Of a stretch of DNA of 64,000 nt, positions 22,381 through 33,807 are shown piece after piece. This DNA comes from Pilatotrama ljubarskyi (taxonomy: Eukaryota > Basidiomycota > Agaricomycetes > Polyporales > Polyporaceae): positions 104,398-168,397 of the forward strand of contig MU277678.1 of NCBI GenBank assembly GCA_022385805.1, given 5' to 3'. Numbering within the stretch: position 1 is the first letter of the stretch; every line of letters starts with the position of its first letter. The translations under genes and the position numbers were made by a program. Under the pieces are notes generated by a model. It saw only the letters and a list, made by a program, of their open reading frames with translations. It was not told the DNA's origin and ran no database searches.

Positions 22381-24942
22381 CTACGAATGCTGCACGCTCT
22401 GCATCGGCGGTGGCGGAGGCGGCATGAGGATCTCCGGTTGTCGGTCGGACATGTGTTTCACGGACGCAATGAGACGGAGCACAGGCTGGAACGCCGTCCA
22501 CACCTGTTCGCAGATGTCCTCCTGCTGCTTGCAGAGCGCCTCGTCCACCCCGCGGCGCACTGCGCTAAGCCCCGCGTGTAGCGCGTCGCGCAGCTCCGGA
22601 CGGAGGATAGGCAGGATGTGCATGGTGAGCTCGTCGAACGTAACGGCGGGAGGGAGGGGCGGTGGTTCTCGCTGCTTGTGCTCCTGCAGCTTCTGTCGCA
22701 AGGCCTTGAGCTCCTGACAGTTGTGCATGATCGTCTTGGACACTTCCTCCTGTTGCGAGGAGAGCTGAACAAAGCAGTTTTGTGAGCCAGTCAACAGGCG
22801 GTGCAAAAGCATTTGTGACCATACCTCATCCAGCTTGATCCGCATCTCAGTCTGGTCCACAGCAAGCTGATGGTAGGCGAGGTCTTTCGTTAAGTTCCTT
22901 GCCTTCTCCGCCTCCATCTGCTTCAGCGTCCTTGCAAGCCGTTCATTGCATTCCGTGAGCTGTCGCTGCAGCTCGGCGGACTCCTTCGACAGCTCCGCCC
23001 GAGTCTTCGGAGGCGGAGGTCGCACCTCGCCATCCTCTAGCGATTTGTCAAACGCATCGCCCACGGTGTCGGGTGCCTGGAGAGAAATGCCCAGTCGCTG
23101 CTCCAGTGCCCTGAGGGCTACCGACACTTGTTCATCCATCTCCGGACGGGAGACGCGTAGTTCCTCGAATCGGTACTCCAAGTCGCCCATCTTCTCCTCG
23201 AGCTCCTCCGCGGCGGCGATTGCGGATGCCGCTCGCGACTGCGCCTCCTGCAGCGCCGCGGCCCTCGCCTCCGCCTCCGCTCGCGCGGCAGCTTCCGCTT
23301 CCTCCTTCGCCTGGGCAATCGCACGCGCAGTGTCTTGATACTGTTGAACGGTGGGACGTATGCTTTCCATCCACGTCTGGATCTCGGCCACCCATTGGCG
23401 AACACTCTCGATCTCTGGAGAGGAGATCGGTTCCAAGCTGGAAGACGGGCCATCAATCGGAAATCCTGCCAATTTCTCCAGACACTCGTCGAATCTCTTC
23501 TGTGCGTGGCGCAGCTTGCTGTCGTTCTCGGAGCGTACCTTCTCGATCTGCGCGTGCGCGGCGACCATAGAGGCGCTGCGGTACTGGGACGAGCGCTGCA
23601 TGGCGCGTTGCCTCTCGCGCAACTCGTTGAGGCGCTTCAACTCGTTGCTCAAAGCGACAGCTTTCGTCAGAATGCTGGACATACCCGATCAACTCTGAAC
23701 TGGGTGGCACTTGAGAAACTAATGATGACATACCGAACGTAGCGTTTCCATGTACCGAGTGTCGTGTTGGGTCGCTCTTCGACAGGACTCGGGGCAGGCG
23801 AAGCCGCTCTTGATGCTGCCCTGGAACCGGCCCTCGACGAATCCTCAACTTCGGCCATATTGACTTCCCTTGAGGCGTCTCCCATCGGCTCAGAGACTAC
23901 ATCCATCTTCTCTGCAGGAGTGTACTCTGGGAAGGAGAAAGGGTTGCTCTTCGAAGATGACGAGCCGCTGGGGCCCGCGAGCGACACGGGTACGGGCACT
24001 CCCCAGCTGAGCGTGCACGTCTCCTCCCTCCGCGATTCCCTCGACACAACGGCTGCGGCGACCTCATCGGACGGCGAAGCTGCTGCTCCGGCGGTCTGGC
24101 TGCTGGGTGTCGTACTCAGACTAGGTCTTCGGCGAGGGTCAGGTGGTGGGCCGCGATCTCTCTGCGGACTCCGCTGAGGCGACCGGGGAGTGCGAGGCGT
24201 CGAAGAGGGAGCTGCGTCCCTATTCCTGGAGGCGTCGCCCCAAACGACCGACTCTGCGGCCCGCGTCTCCTGGTCCGGAGATGTTTGGCCTGCAGGAGGC
24301 GGAGACGGGGGCGGTTGTCCCCACGTAATGGTTGATGGCTCCGGAGGCACGTTCCAATCCACAGTCGGGTTACTCCAGTCCAGAGAGGGCACGCCCGCGG
24401 ACGAGGACGCATCGGCAGGTACGCCCCAGGTCGCAGTGCTCTGCGCCGGTCCGCTCGAGCTCGCCTCGGTCGCATTGTTGTCAGCGTTCCCTGTGTCCCA
24501 CGAGGTTCCGCCTAACGAGCTTGGTCCCCAATCCGATGCCAGGCTAGCCAGTGCGCGGGGGGCGGTGGGCGGTGGCGCCGCGCTAGCCGAAGCGTCCGGC
24601 CGTCCTCCTGCCGCTCCGCCCCTTCCGCCCCTTCCTCTATCGACGCCGCCTCCGCCCCTCCCCCCTCGTTGATTCCACCCACCGTCGCGCGGCCTGTCCG
24701 TTCGAGGGAATGCCTGGCCCTCTCCTCTTGGCACAAACGCCGTACGGGGTTTCGGAGCGATGTTCCATCCCGACTCGCTGGGGTGGACAAATGGGCAGTC
24801 GGGCCCTCTGCTGCAGCCGCGGCCTATCGGCGCACCCGAATCGTCGTACCACTGGGAGGTACCGGGGCGAGCGGTGAGGTCCATGGGTATGCGGGAGTTG
24901 GAGAAGATGTGCAGCACTCACCCTACAGCGTACGAAGGGCAT
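22381..24942 (-). CDS. CCCH-like zinc-finger and coiled-coil protein
   Basis: Four exons (24922-24942, 23734-24851, 22825-23674, 22381-22764) total 2,373 bases, 790 residues. The N-terminus reads MPFVRCR spliced to WYDDSGAPIGRGCSRGPDCP then FVHPSESGW, a CCCH-type finger whose first Cys spacing (C-x13-C) is longer than usual. An RGG-rich stretch (GWNQRGGRGGGGVDRGRGGR) follows, then a long Pro/Ser/Trp-rich disordered region. The last two exons form a long coiled coil (LSNELKRLNELRERQRAM; AKEEAEAAARAEAEARAAAL). CCCH plus RGG suggests RNA binding, as inference. An alternative ATG at 24884 lies inside the first predicted intron and would give a leader without the first Cys. I do not know an orthologue with an assigned function. 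Confidence 0.7.
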
Positions 24943-26040
24943 ATATGTCGATCAGTCCGCCAGGGTCCTTCGCGGGATGTATGACGGGAGGTGAGGTAGT
25001 GGTGACAGCGGGGGTCGGCGGGGGTCGGCGGGGAAGAAGCGTCGGAGAAGAAGCGTGTGCTGCGGCAGACAAACCGGCTTCTGGAGCACACTTCTACTTG
25101 AGACCGTTAACATGTTGCGCATGGCCACAAAAGAACAAGAAATAGGGCGCGCCTCGTCCAAAGAGACTGCGCACTCGCAGTGCGTTCGACAGGCAGGCGA
25201 CGGGGACGCTTGTGGATTGGCCGTTTGGCGGTGTGCGGCCCGAAGTGTTTAATGTGTCTTTTCGTCACAACGGCCAAGTTTGTTCCTTGTCCCTCAAGTC
25301 CTCTGCCCAGAAAAGTGGAAGACCAGCAGCCAGGTAGCGTGAGGAGCAGGGTTGCGTGTGGGAGGGTTATGCAACAAGGCCGCTCCGGACAGGGTGGGTG
25401 GCCGGAGGGCACTCAGATTCGCAAACCGATCCCGATCGCTTCAAACCCTATCGCGATCTGCCGCACGCACCTCCAAACATGGTAGATCCCGACCTCCGGT
25501 TCATTATACAACGCTCGCACGCATTGGTTACGTCTGTGTGCGTGTCGAAAGGTCAATGCATCTGATGATGGCACGCTCAGCGGCATGAAGAGTTCGAGTC
25601 CAAGATTCCCGTAACTACCGTAGATACAGCTATCCTAGCTCGAAGTGGTTTACTCTACAGATATATCCCAGCACTCATCACCGTCGTCACCCTTTACAAA
25701 GAGCAGCAGTCGAGAAAACCGTAAGATGCCATCCTGATTGGGACCTCCATCCAAGTCAGTCGTAGTCGTAAGTAAGAGGTGCGTGGTAGCTAAGCACTAG
25801 CCAGTGGACTGCGCAGCACGCGCGGGTACGGAGGGAGCAGGTTTCGCAGCGGGTTCGAGAGGTGAGACGATAGGGCAGGGGGAGCAAAAATACAGCAACA
25901 ATAGTAGATCGAATAAAGTGCCAGCCATCAAGGAAGGGAGAAAGCGGAAGCAATAACAAAAGAGAGGACCTCGTACATTCAGGACATCGGGACATGATCG
26001 TTCGTCACACGCTCGTCAACGGGTGTCCATTGCGGGCACT
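24943..26040. other. Intergenic region, 1.1 kb
   Basis: Upstream flank of the CCCH gene; no frame here shows a domain or convincing splice structure. A GTTCGAGTC at 25592-25600 resembles a tRNA B box but lacks a matching acceptor stem and A box. Confidence 0.5.
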
Positions 26041-26715
26041 TCACCAGCCTCCCCACCACCTCTTCGGGGGCCGCTTCCTGGGGTTGCGCATCATCGTCAC
26101 GGTCGTCTCGACTTCCTCGGGTTCGAGGACCTCTTCCTCGACAACGACCTCGACCGACGTGGTCTTGGGGATGTGCGTGGTTGAGGATGACGACATGATG
26201 TTCGGGGTAGGAGAAGCGACGCGACGAGTGCTGGCAGGCGGAGGAACGGTGACCTGCGTCGGGACCGTGTGGTGCTGAGTATGCGTGACGGTCCTGGTCT
26301 CGGTCGCAATCTCAATCGCAGTTTCCGTAAGAATAATAGGCGGGGGAAGTGGAAGGGCCTGCAGAAAGAAGAAAGCGGGGTCAGCGTACTGGTCGAAGAC
26401 GGTAAGGGGCGAAGTAGTCTGATAGCCAGTCTGCACTCGATGGGAAACAGCCGTCGCAATAGGAAGCCGTCACACTGGGTGACGGCGCGCGACCCAGCGT
26501 CACGTGGGCGCGACTTGAACACGCGTCTGGCATACGGATCGATCAAGACGATGGTTCGAGTGCAGACAGGCTATCAGCATACACTGGGACGCGGGGGAAC
26601 AAGCTGACAAACACCGTGGTCCCCCAAGCCCGGGACGAAGGGAGGGGAGGGACGCGACAAATGATACGAACTGTACATAAGTGGCAAGCAAGAAGAGAAA
26701 GGAAATTGTTGGCAT
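26041..26715 (-). CDS. Possible secreted Thr/Val/Pro-rich protein, structure uncertain
   Basis: The ATG at 26715 opens a hydrophobic leader (MPTISFLFLLATYVQFVSFV) that looks like a signal peptide. Further down the same strand, an exon-like frame ending at 26041 encodes a Thr/Glu/Val-rich stretch (LTETAIEIATETRTVTHTQ) and an acidic-to-basic tail ending KRPPKRWWGGW. The two could be exons of one gene, but no donor-acceptor pair I tried is compelling. The unspliced frame alone gives a 71-residue Cys-containing protein. The start is only 16 bases beyond the stop of the next gene upstream. Treat as a candidate, not an established gene. Confidence 0.3.
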
Positions 26716-26731
26716 GAGTTCCCCCTTCGTC

Positions 26732-27540
26732 TCAGAGCTCGGAGCGGCGCTGCTGGGGTGGAGGCGGGGGTACCTTGGGTTTCCGTCTCGCGCCGCCAGG
26801 TACGGTAGGTGGCTCATTGTAGATGTACTCTTCCTCAACCGTCTCGGGTTGGGCTTCGTTGAGCAGCCTAAAGTCATGCCAGATGTCAACATAGTTACGA
26901 GTCAATCGAGGAGTGATTAAACGTACACAAGCTGTTCCATGATCCAGCTCTCGCGTCTTGAAGCGTCATGTTCGCGGCGGTTGACGGCCTCCTCGCGGCG
27001 GCTGATTTCGCGCTCGCGCTCAGCGATTTTGAGCTCGCGATCGAGGATGTCTTCAGCGCGAATGCGAGCCTGGTCCCACCATCCAGGCGGGGTGAGGGAC
27101 TCCTCCTTGACCACCTCCTTGATGACGGTTTGGACAGGCGGAGGAGCCTCGGTGACCTTTTCGAAGACGGTGGGGCACGGAGGGCAGACTAGAGGTGATT
27201 GCGTCGGCAGAACACCGCCGGGAGCGCCGGCGAGGAGCTCAGCCTCACGACGAGCGACCTCTGCCTCGCGGACGGCGACATTGCTCTCACGAGCGAGGAG
27301 CGCTTGGGTGCGCTTCGGCGTGATGATGCCCCAAAAACCTTGGCCGTTGGGTTCTCCGCCTGCAGCGGCGGAGGCGGCGGCGTTCTGATTCGAGGGGAGT
27401 GAAAGCATGACGGCCAGGACGGCCAGGACTAGAGAGAGGACGAGGAGAAGGGTCGTGGAGGAAATCGTGCGATGGTGGTGGTGACGAGAGGAGCGTTCGC
27501 TGCGCTCCCTCTCCCGGTGGGAGGAAGAGGGCTGGGCCAT
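26732..27540 (-). CDS. Single-pass membrane protein with coiled-coil region
   Basis: Start ATG at 27540. A Ser/His/Arg-rich cytosolic leader (HRERERSERSSRHHHH) is followed by one strong membrane segment (TLLLVLSLVLAVLAVMLSLP, about residues 30-50). Then comes a charged helical stretch (ESNVAVREAEVARREAELL) and a second coiled-coil rich in Arg and Glu (ILDRELKIAEREREISRREE). An intron with donor GTACGTTT and a TTTAG acceptor joins MEQLV to LLNEAQPETVEEEYIYNEPP, ending in a Pro-rich QQRRSEL tail with stop at 26732-26734. I do not recognise the family. A type II membrane topology is inferred from the basic side preceding the membrane segment. Confidence 0.65.
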
Positions 27541-28123
27541 CCTGACGCTGACGGAGTGCGAGGGCGACAAGGATGTGGAAGTAGCGGCTCTGAGCGTGGA
27601 CGTTATGGTGGGAAACGGAGCGGGGGACAGTGGGTAGCGCAATTATCGGAATGGAGGGGAGGACGGAATGGTCGTTAGAGATGAAGGGGGAGAACAAGAG
27701 GGGGCGCGCGGAGGAAGGGGAAGGAGTGCAAGGAGGGAGCAGCGGACGAGTTGACTTTTGAACTTGGTTCGTTTTTCCTAAAGCGGTAATTGGTACATAA
27801 ACAGGTCACAACATAACCCCAACACGTGTCGGGAGATTTTCCCACCCGCTGATTTATTGTCACACTTTGGGGCTGTTCCTTCCCATTGGATTTTCGTTCC
27901 ACGAGGCGACGGCGTGTGGGTGGGTTGTCAACCAATCACAGGTCTTCCCTTTGTTTCTCCGACGGCGGAGACGAGAACAAGGGTGGCTGATGTGGCGGAA
28001 GGGGAGAGGCTGTGAGGAACACGTCACGTCACACATGCCCACGGTCGAGACGCTCGATCACGCACGCGTCCTCCGTGCCACCGTCGCGTCTTCTCTCGGA
28101 CACTCTCGTCGTCGGTGCCTGCC
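27541..28123. other. Divergent promoter region
   Basis: Lies between the coiled-coil membrane-protein gene (-) and the Nur1-like gene (+). Contains a polypyrimidine/polypurine stretch around 27640-27740 and an AT-rich part around 27760-27860. No gene is supported. Confidence 0.5.
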
Positions 28124-29649
28124 ATGTCCTCCCTCCGCCGTCTCGCGCAGACAAACGCCGCCGTCTCCGCATCGCCCAGAGCAAGCGGCTCGACAAATGC
28201 CTCCACTGCCGCGTCCCCCTCCACACCCGTCCGCAACCGCGCCCGGCTCGTCTACCCAATCTCACCGGTCACTTCGCCATCTTTGTCTGCATCCCAGCCT
28301 TTTGACTGGGAGGCAGCGAGGTCGAGGAGGCCACCACCGTATGGGACGCCGACACCAGCGAAACGGAGGAGCAGGGCTAGCGATGTTGGCACTCCGGGAT
28401 TGGGGACCCCGGGCAAGCGTGTTGTCCGCAAGAAGTCTCTGTATGACAGGTGAGTTATGGTCCAATACAGCCTGCAGAACCTACGCTACAATGCTTGTGC
28501 TGCATATCCGAGATGCCTGAGCTATGCATTCAGCCTAGCCTCCAGAAGGCCATACCCACATTCGCTATAATCTTATCTCTCTTTCTGCGAACATGTAACT
28601 CAACTGTCCCTAAATGCTCTCAGAATCACCTCGATACCCTCGCAAATAGCCTTTGAGATATCTCAGTTTCCAAACAACGTCCCGCTTCCCTCGCCACAGA
28701 ACTCAGCATGGATCATCGGTGGGACAATGCACTTCCTCCACCTCTGCGTGCGCATCTCCCGCATCCGCAGGGTGCCCGACTCCGATCTCGGCTGGGAGGA
28801 CATGTACAGAGAAGGAGAGGGCGAGTCGTGGTTTGACTGGGTGCGTACCACATCTTCGGCATTCGCTCATATACGGAGGTACTCACCGACTTGTAGACGG
28901 TCCCAATGACGTTCATCCTAGTTTCCGCCTCCATCATCAACGCGCTCTTCCTCTTCACCCGCACGAAGATCTACTACCTCAACCTCGCCAGCGAGCCGGT
29001 CTCCTCGCCACACGCCTCCTTCATCAAGCGTCCGCGCACGCCACACCGCACGTCCTCGGACGAGCTCGTCCCGCGCCGCCGCTCGATCCCCAGCATGCTC
29101 GCCGCGCTCCTTGGCGCGTTCTTCGCGGCGCTCTGGCGCGGGCTGTGCGTGAGCGTGCGCTTCCTGCTGAACCTGAGCCCGCCGAAGACGCGCCCGCCGC
29201 AGCCGTGGGAGGAGGACGAGCGCGTGCAGCAGCTCGAGGTGTGGACCCCCGGCGAGCTCGAGATGGCGCTGTTTGGGACGTACTCGCCCGTCCACGCGCT
29301 GCTGTGGACGGCCCTGACGAGCGCAAACTGGATGATGATGTTCCTGATTATGTTCGCTGTCGGCGTTCAGGTGAGATCCAATCGCGGCTGTTCACTGAAG
29401 ACGTTGGCTGACCGCTTGACCCGGCAAGACGCGTGCGCTGTCCCGCTCCTACGAGGCCCTGTTGAAGGACAAGGCTATCATCGCAGCTGAGGTGCTGCAC
29501 GAGTATGACGAGAAGGTGAGGGACTATTCACCACACGTCCTCGTCATAGCTGACGATCTGCACAGTTCGTCTACCCACGCGTCAACCCTGTGCGCAAGGA
29601 CGCGGCGGTCATGACTCATGAATCAGAAATGGTCAATGTTTGGGAATGA
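28124..29649 (+). CDS. Nuclear rim protein, Nur1/Mug154 family
   Basis: Five exons (28124-28449, 28624-28840, 28897-29370, 29429-29515, 29566-29649) give 395 residues. The N-terminal 110 residues are Ser/Pro/Arg-rich (GTPGLGTPGKRVVRKKSLYD). Membrane segments follow: SAWIIGGTMHFLHLCVRISR, FILVSASIINALFLFTRTKI and a pair around LWTALTSANWMMMFLIMFAV. The end, FVYPRVNPVRKDAAVMTHES then EMVNVWE, is the conserved C-terminus of the fungal DUF2418 family (yeast Nur1, fission-yeast Mug154). Nur1 sits in the inner nuclear membrane and helps silence and tether rDNA repeats; a similar role here is inferred. The first intron is 174 bases, longer than most in the window. Confidence 0.85.
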
Positions 29650-29889
29650 GCGTACCAATTCATCTTTCTCTACACACATCCTCCATGTGTCCAAGCAGTC
29701 CTACACAATGTCTCGCTTCTGAACGCATTCGCACATGCTCTTCGCTGACTTGCACCTCTCCTGCATTCCCCACTTACACGACTCCAAACAACCTCACGTA
29801 CGGAAAGGGTAGATTGGCGCATACAATATACAGGATATTACAACGTCTGCGCTACTCGTCTCGTCTGATAAACTTGAATCGTCGGCGGC

Positions 29890-31302
29890 TTACGCCTTCG
29901 CGCTACCGTTCGCCTCCTGGTAGAACTTCATCAAGTCCTGGACGTCCTCGCGGCTGCCGAGGAACACCGGGCAGCGCTCGTGAATGTTCGTCGGCACGAT
30001 GTCGAGGATGCGCTTCGTGCCCGTCGTCGCGATGCCGCCCGCCTGCTCGGTGAGGAACGCCATCGGGAACGCCTCGTAGAGCAGCCGGAGCTTGCCCTTC
30101 TTGCTCTTCTTGTCGTCCGGGTAGCCGAAGATGCCGCCGTACAGCAGCGTGCGGTGCACGTCCGCGACCATCGAGCCGATGTACCGCGCGCTGTACGGCG
30201 ACTTGCCGTTCGTGGGGTACTTGATGCTGTTCAGGTACTTGAGCACCGGCTCGTGGAAGTACATCGAGTTGCCCTCGTTAAAGGAGTAGATCTTGCCTCG
30301 CGGCGGGATCTTGATCTGCATTACGGACACAGCCCCGTCAGTCTCCGCCTATCAGGCGTCAGAGCGTTAGGTACTCACATCTGGGTGGGTGAGGATAAAC
30401 TCGCCGAGCGAGGCATCGAGCGTGTATCCGTTCACGCCGTGTCCTGTGCTCAGAACCAAGTTCGCGGAGGAACCGTACCTGCCCAGCACGCAAATCAGCT
30501 CACGGGACCGCGTCTCTCTCGCACGCGCACTCACATCGTGTAACCGGCCGCGACCATCTCGCTGCCGGGCCTCAGCACATCCGATATCGTTCCCTTGGAT
30601 CCTGGCGCCTGCACGCAAGCACGTTAGACGTGTTCTCACCAGGTCGGCGCCCTGCAGCCTCTTCGGGCATGCCTAGGGGTACCAGACGGGCGTCCACTCA
30701 CGATATGGTAGATGCCAAAGATGGTGCCGATGTTCACACCGGCGTCGATGTTGCTGCTGCCGTCGAGCGGGTCGAACACGACGCAGTACTTGCCCTTGTA
30801 CTTGTCCTCGATGATGACGGCCTCCTCGAGCTCTTCCGAAACGAGCACGGCGCACTTGCCGGACGCGCGGAGCGAGTTGACCATAATATCGTTGGAAAGG
30901 ACATCGAGCTTCTTTTGCTCCTCGCCCTGCACGTTCGTTTCTCCCGCCAATCCGACGCTATACGACACGGGCAGTTGCGCGCAGAGCAGTGAGATCTCCT
31001 TATCAGTTACGGCGCGGTCTAGGGGCACTCACAGATTGATTAGACGCGCTTTCCGGACATTGGTAGCGATGAATTTGGACGTCGTCTGGATAGCAGTGAG
31101 GAGGAGGGTAAGGTCACCCGTGGCGGCGGCGCCGAGGCTGAACTGGTCGCTGAGGACATGGCTGGCGACGTTGTGTGCAGGAGGACGCGCACGCGCGATG
31201 GGCGATGAGATGAGCGCTCGCTCAAGGCATATGACGAAAGCGCGGGCAGACGTACCGGGTGAGCGTGATGAGGTCGGTGTTGGGCTGCTCCTCTCCAGAC
31301 AT
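29890..31302 (-). CDS. FBP1: Fructose-1,6-bisphosphatase
   Basis: Hydrolyses fructose-1,6-bisphosphate to fructose-6-phosphate, the committed step of gluconeogenesis, in the cytosol. The ATG at 31302 starts [16 protein letters not shown]. Later exons carry [40 protein letters not shown], the metal-binding [28 protein letters not shown], and the long last exon with [56 protein letters not shown] and the tail ending QEANGSAKA. All expected active-site blocks are present. Yeast FBPase is degraded after glucose addition through an N-terminal Pro degron; this protein begins with Met-Ser rather than Met-Pro, so that mode is not evident here. Confidence 0.95.
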
Positions 31303-31654
31303 GGTTGCGGACGGCGGGGTATGTGCGGGCGATGTGGACGATGAGAACGGGGGTGCAGACGGTGCTGAGAGGGTTTATAGCGGTGCGGAGGAGGACGGAG
31401 GGGAGAGACGAGGGTCGGGAACGCGGGGCACCCCTCTCCGCGGGCCACCCCATATCGCTTGCCTATTTGGGCAACCACCCCCACTTCACATGTCCTGAGC
31501 TCCGGCCAGCCCAGGACGCCTAGGCAATCTCTTTCCGACGGCCTCTGCGAAGTGCAACGGCTGATCAGCAACGGCGCGAGTCTGCATTACGCACTAGATT
31601 ATGTAGGTATACAGTACCAGACAGCAGACGACCATCGACGCCAAACAGCCCAGC
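31303..31654. other. Intergenic region
   Basis: FBP1 promoter side and 3' flank of the C2H2 factor. No supported gene. Confidence 0.5.
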
Positions 31655-33807
31655 TCATCGCTTCCGCTTCATCCCGCTGCCCACCAGCGCAGTCCCCACC
31701 GGCTCCTTACCCTTGCGTGTCCGAAGCGGTATCGGGAACGCCTCGTCGTCCAGCCCCTCTACTATCATCACCTGCACTTCGTTCCCCGTCGCTGCCTTTG
31801 CCGCCTTTGCCCGAGCATCCCCAGTCAGATCGACCGGCGAACCTCCCTTGCTGGTGCTCTGGCTTTGGCCGCCACGGAGCTGGTATTCCCGCGGCCCGTG
31901 TTCCGGCCCGGACTCGTACTGGTCTTCCTCCTCCAGCTCGTCCTCGTCGTCCGGCTCGCCCTCGTCGTACAAGTGTACACGCCCGTCCGCCATATACCCG
32001 GGACTCTGATGCACAAGCGCAGCTGCGATCTCTGCTGTCAGAGTCGCCGCCATCCGCTCGCCGATCAGGGGATCGTCTGTCCCCCGTCCAGTCGACGCGA
32101 TGTTCGGGTCTCCCTGGCTGAGCAGCGCTGAAAGCGTTCGAACCGATGCCTCCAAGTCCTGGTCCGCAGTGCTGCTGTCAGCCAGTTTCGGCCGCTTCGC
32201 TTTGAAGCTGTATTTACTGTAGAGGGAATGTCAGTATTATCGTGACTGATGACCGTCTGAATGCACACATGTTTGGATCCGGCTCCCATGTCGGATCGTG
32301 CGTTTTCATGTGCGCCGTCAACGTCGTCCGCCGTGTAAACGTCTTATCGCATCCCGGATCCTCGCATTGATACGGCCGCTTGCCCGTATGCGTCCGACGA
32401 TGCCGTGCTAGACTGCTTGAGTCTCCGAAGGTCTTCCCGCAGTCAGGGTATTCGCAGAAGTGAGGCTTCTCTCCTGTATGCACTCGTAGATGGACGTGCA
32501 ACGCGGACCGCTATGCAATCCTCAATACAAGGTCGTGCCATGATTACAGGAAGACTTACCTGGATGAAAGTCTTGCCACATCCTGGCTCCGGGCACACGA
32601 ATGGCCGCTCCCCAGTGTGTATGCGCATATGTCGACAGAGATCGCTTCGCCGGCTGAAGGACTTCGAACACTGCTCACAGACGTGCTGGTTCGGCTTCCC
32701 GTTCTTATCCTTGCCGTCCTTTGGCTTCGACGGTTCCGCCGGAGGCAGTGTGGATGTAGAGGCGACAGGTTGCTCCTGCGGGGTAATAACGCTCTCATAC
32801 GAAGAGGAGGCGGATGGTCTACCTGCGGGAGCAAGGGGCGGCGTGGATGATGAGGGTCGGATGTCTGGCGGCGGCGGGATGCTAGACGAAAGTGCCGCGG
32901 GAGGAGACGTTGGTTCGGGTTCAGGCGGAGGCTCCTGATCAAACTGCGTGAAGTGGTTGAGAATGTCGTTGATGTCCGTGTCCGTGAACTCCGGAGGATG
33001 TGACGAGGTCCCTGGACACTCGATGGGAGAAGACGAGCCCTGGACACCGTAGGCGTCTTCCCGTTCACTATCGCCCTCGTCATCAAAGTAGTAGTCTGAC
33101 CCGTCGGTTGGGCTCCCTGAATGCGACAGCATCGGCACATTGTCGCTCGCCGGGTAGTGGAACGCGGGGGCGCTCCGTGTCGCCGTCTTCTCAACTTCTT
33201 CTTCCTTCCTTCGCTGCGCCAGCTCTGGATCCGCGGCAGCCATAGCCTCCGCGGCGCGCTCTTCTTCCGCTGCTTGAGCGTGCGCCGCCTGCAGTACCGC
33301 AGCAAGGCCGCTGAGATTCAGCCCGAGGACGCCGGCAAGCGTATCCACGTCGCGTTGGACATCTGAGATGTGGGGGTCGTCTTGTTGTGGCGGGTGCCCG
33401 CTCGAGGCGGGTTCGGGTGATTGGCTGTCATCTTGGCGGTGGTGGGAGGTCGCAGCAGATGCAGCGCTCAGGATGGCAGCCGTGTTCTGGTGGAGAAAGG
33501 TGGAGATTTCACGCTCGAGCTGTTCGATAGTGTAGCTTGGCATGCTGTCCCCGGACAGCGAGGCGGACAGCTCGTGGTCTTGGTGCTGCTCCTGTCTGTG
33601 GTCTGAATAGTGCAAGTCTGGGACTTCGCGCGACACGTGTGAAGATGGCTGGTGTTGGAATGGAGATGGTGCGGGGGGTGAGTGCGGACGCGAAGGCGAT
33701 GAGATGGTAAGTGTGTGGAGATGGTGGTGTTGGTGGTCGTCGGGGAGGGGTTCGTCATGCACGACGTCCGAGAGAGCCAACGCGGGCTCGTTGTAATCGT
33801 GGTCCAT
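31655..33807 (-). CDS. C2H2 transcription factor with four zinc fingers
   Basis: Start ATG at 33807 ([20 protein letters not shown]). About 380 residues of His/Ser/Pro-rich and acidic sequence precede the fingers, probably including activation segments ([14 protein letters not shown]). Four consecutive fingers follow: [20 protein letters not shown], then [10 protein letters not shown]...[17 protein letters not shown]...HRRTH and [10 protein letters not shown]...HMKTH, joined by TGE/TGK linkers. The first has C-x2-C, the rest C-x4-C. The C-terminal part has an acidic stretch ([14 protein letters not shown]) and ends GSGMKRKR, a possible nuclear signal. The coding region has at least two introns, one inside the finger array. 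DNA-binding is clear; the regulated pathway is not. Confidence 0.88.

Noticed and set aside
25592..25600. GTTCGAGTC, like a tRNA B box
   Set aside because: No A box at the right distance and no acceptor-stem pairing in the flanks.
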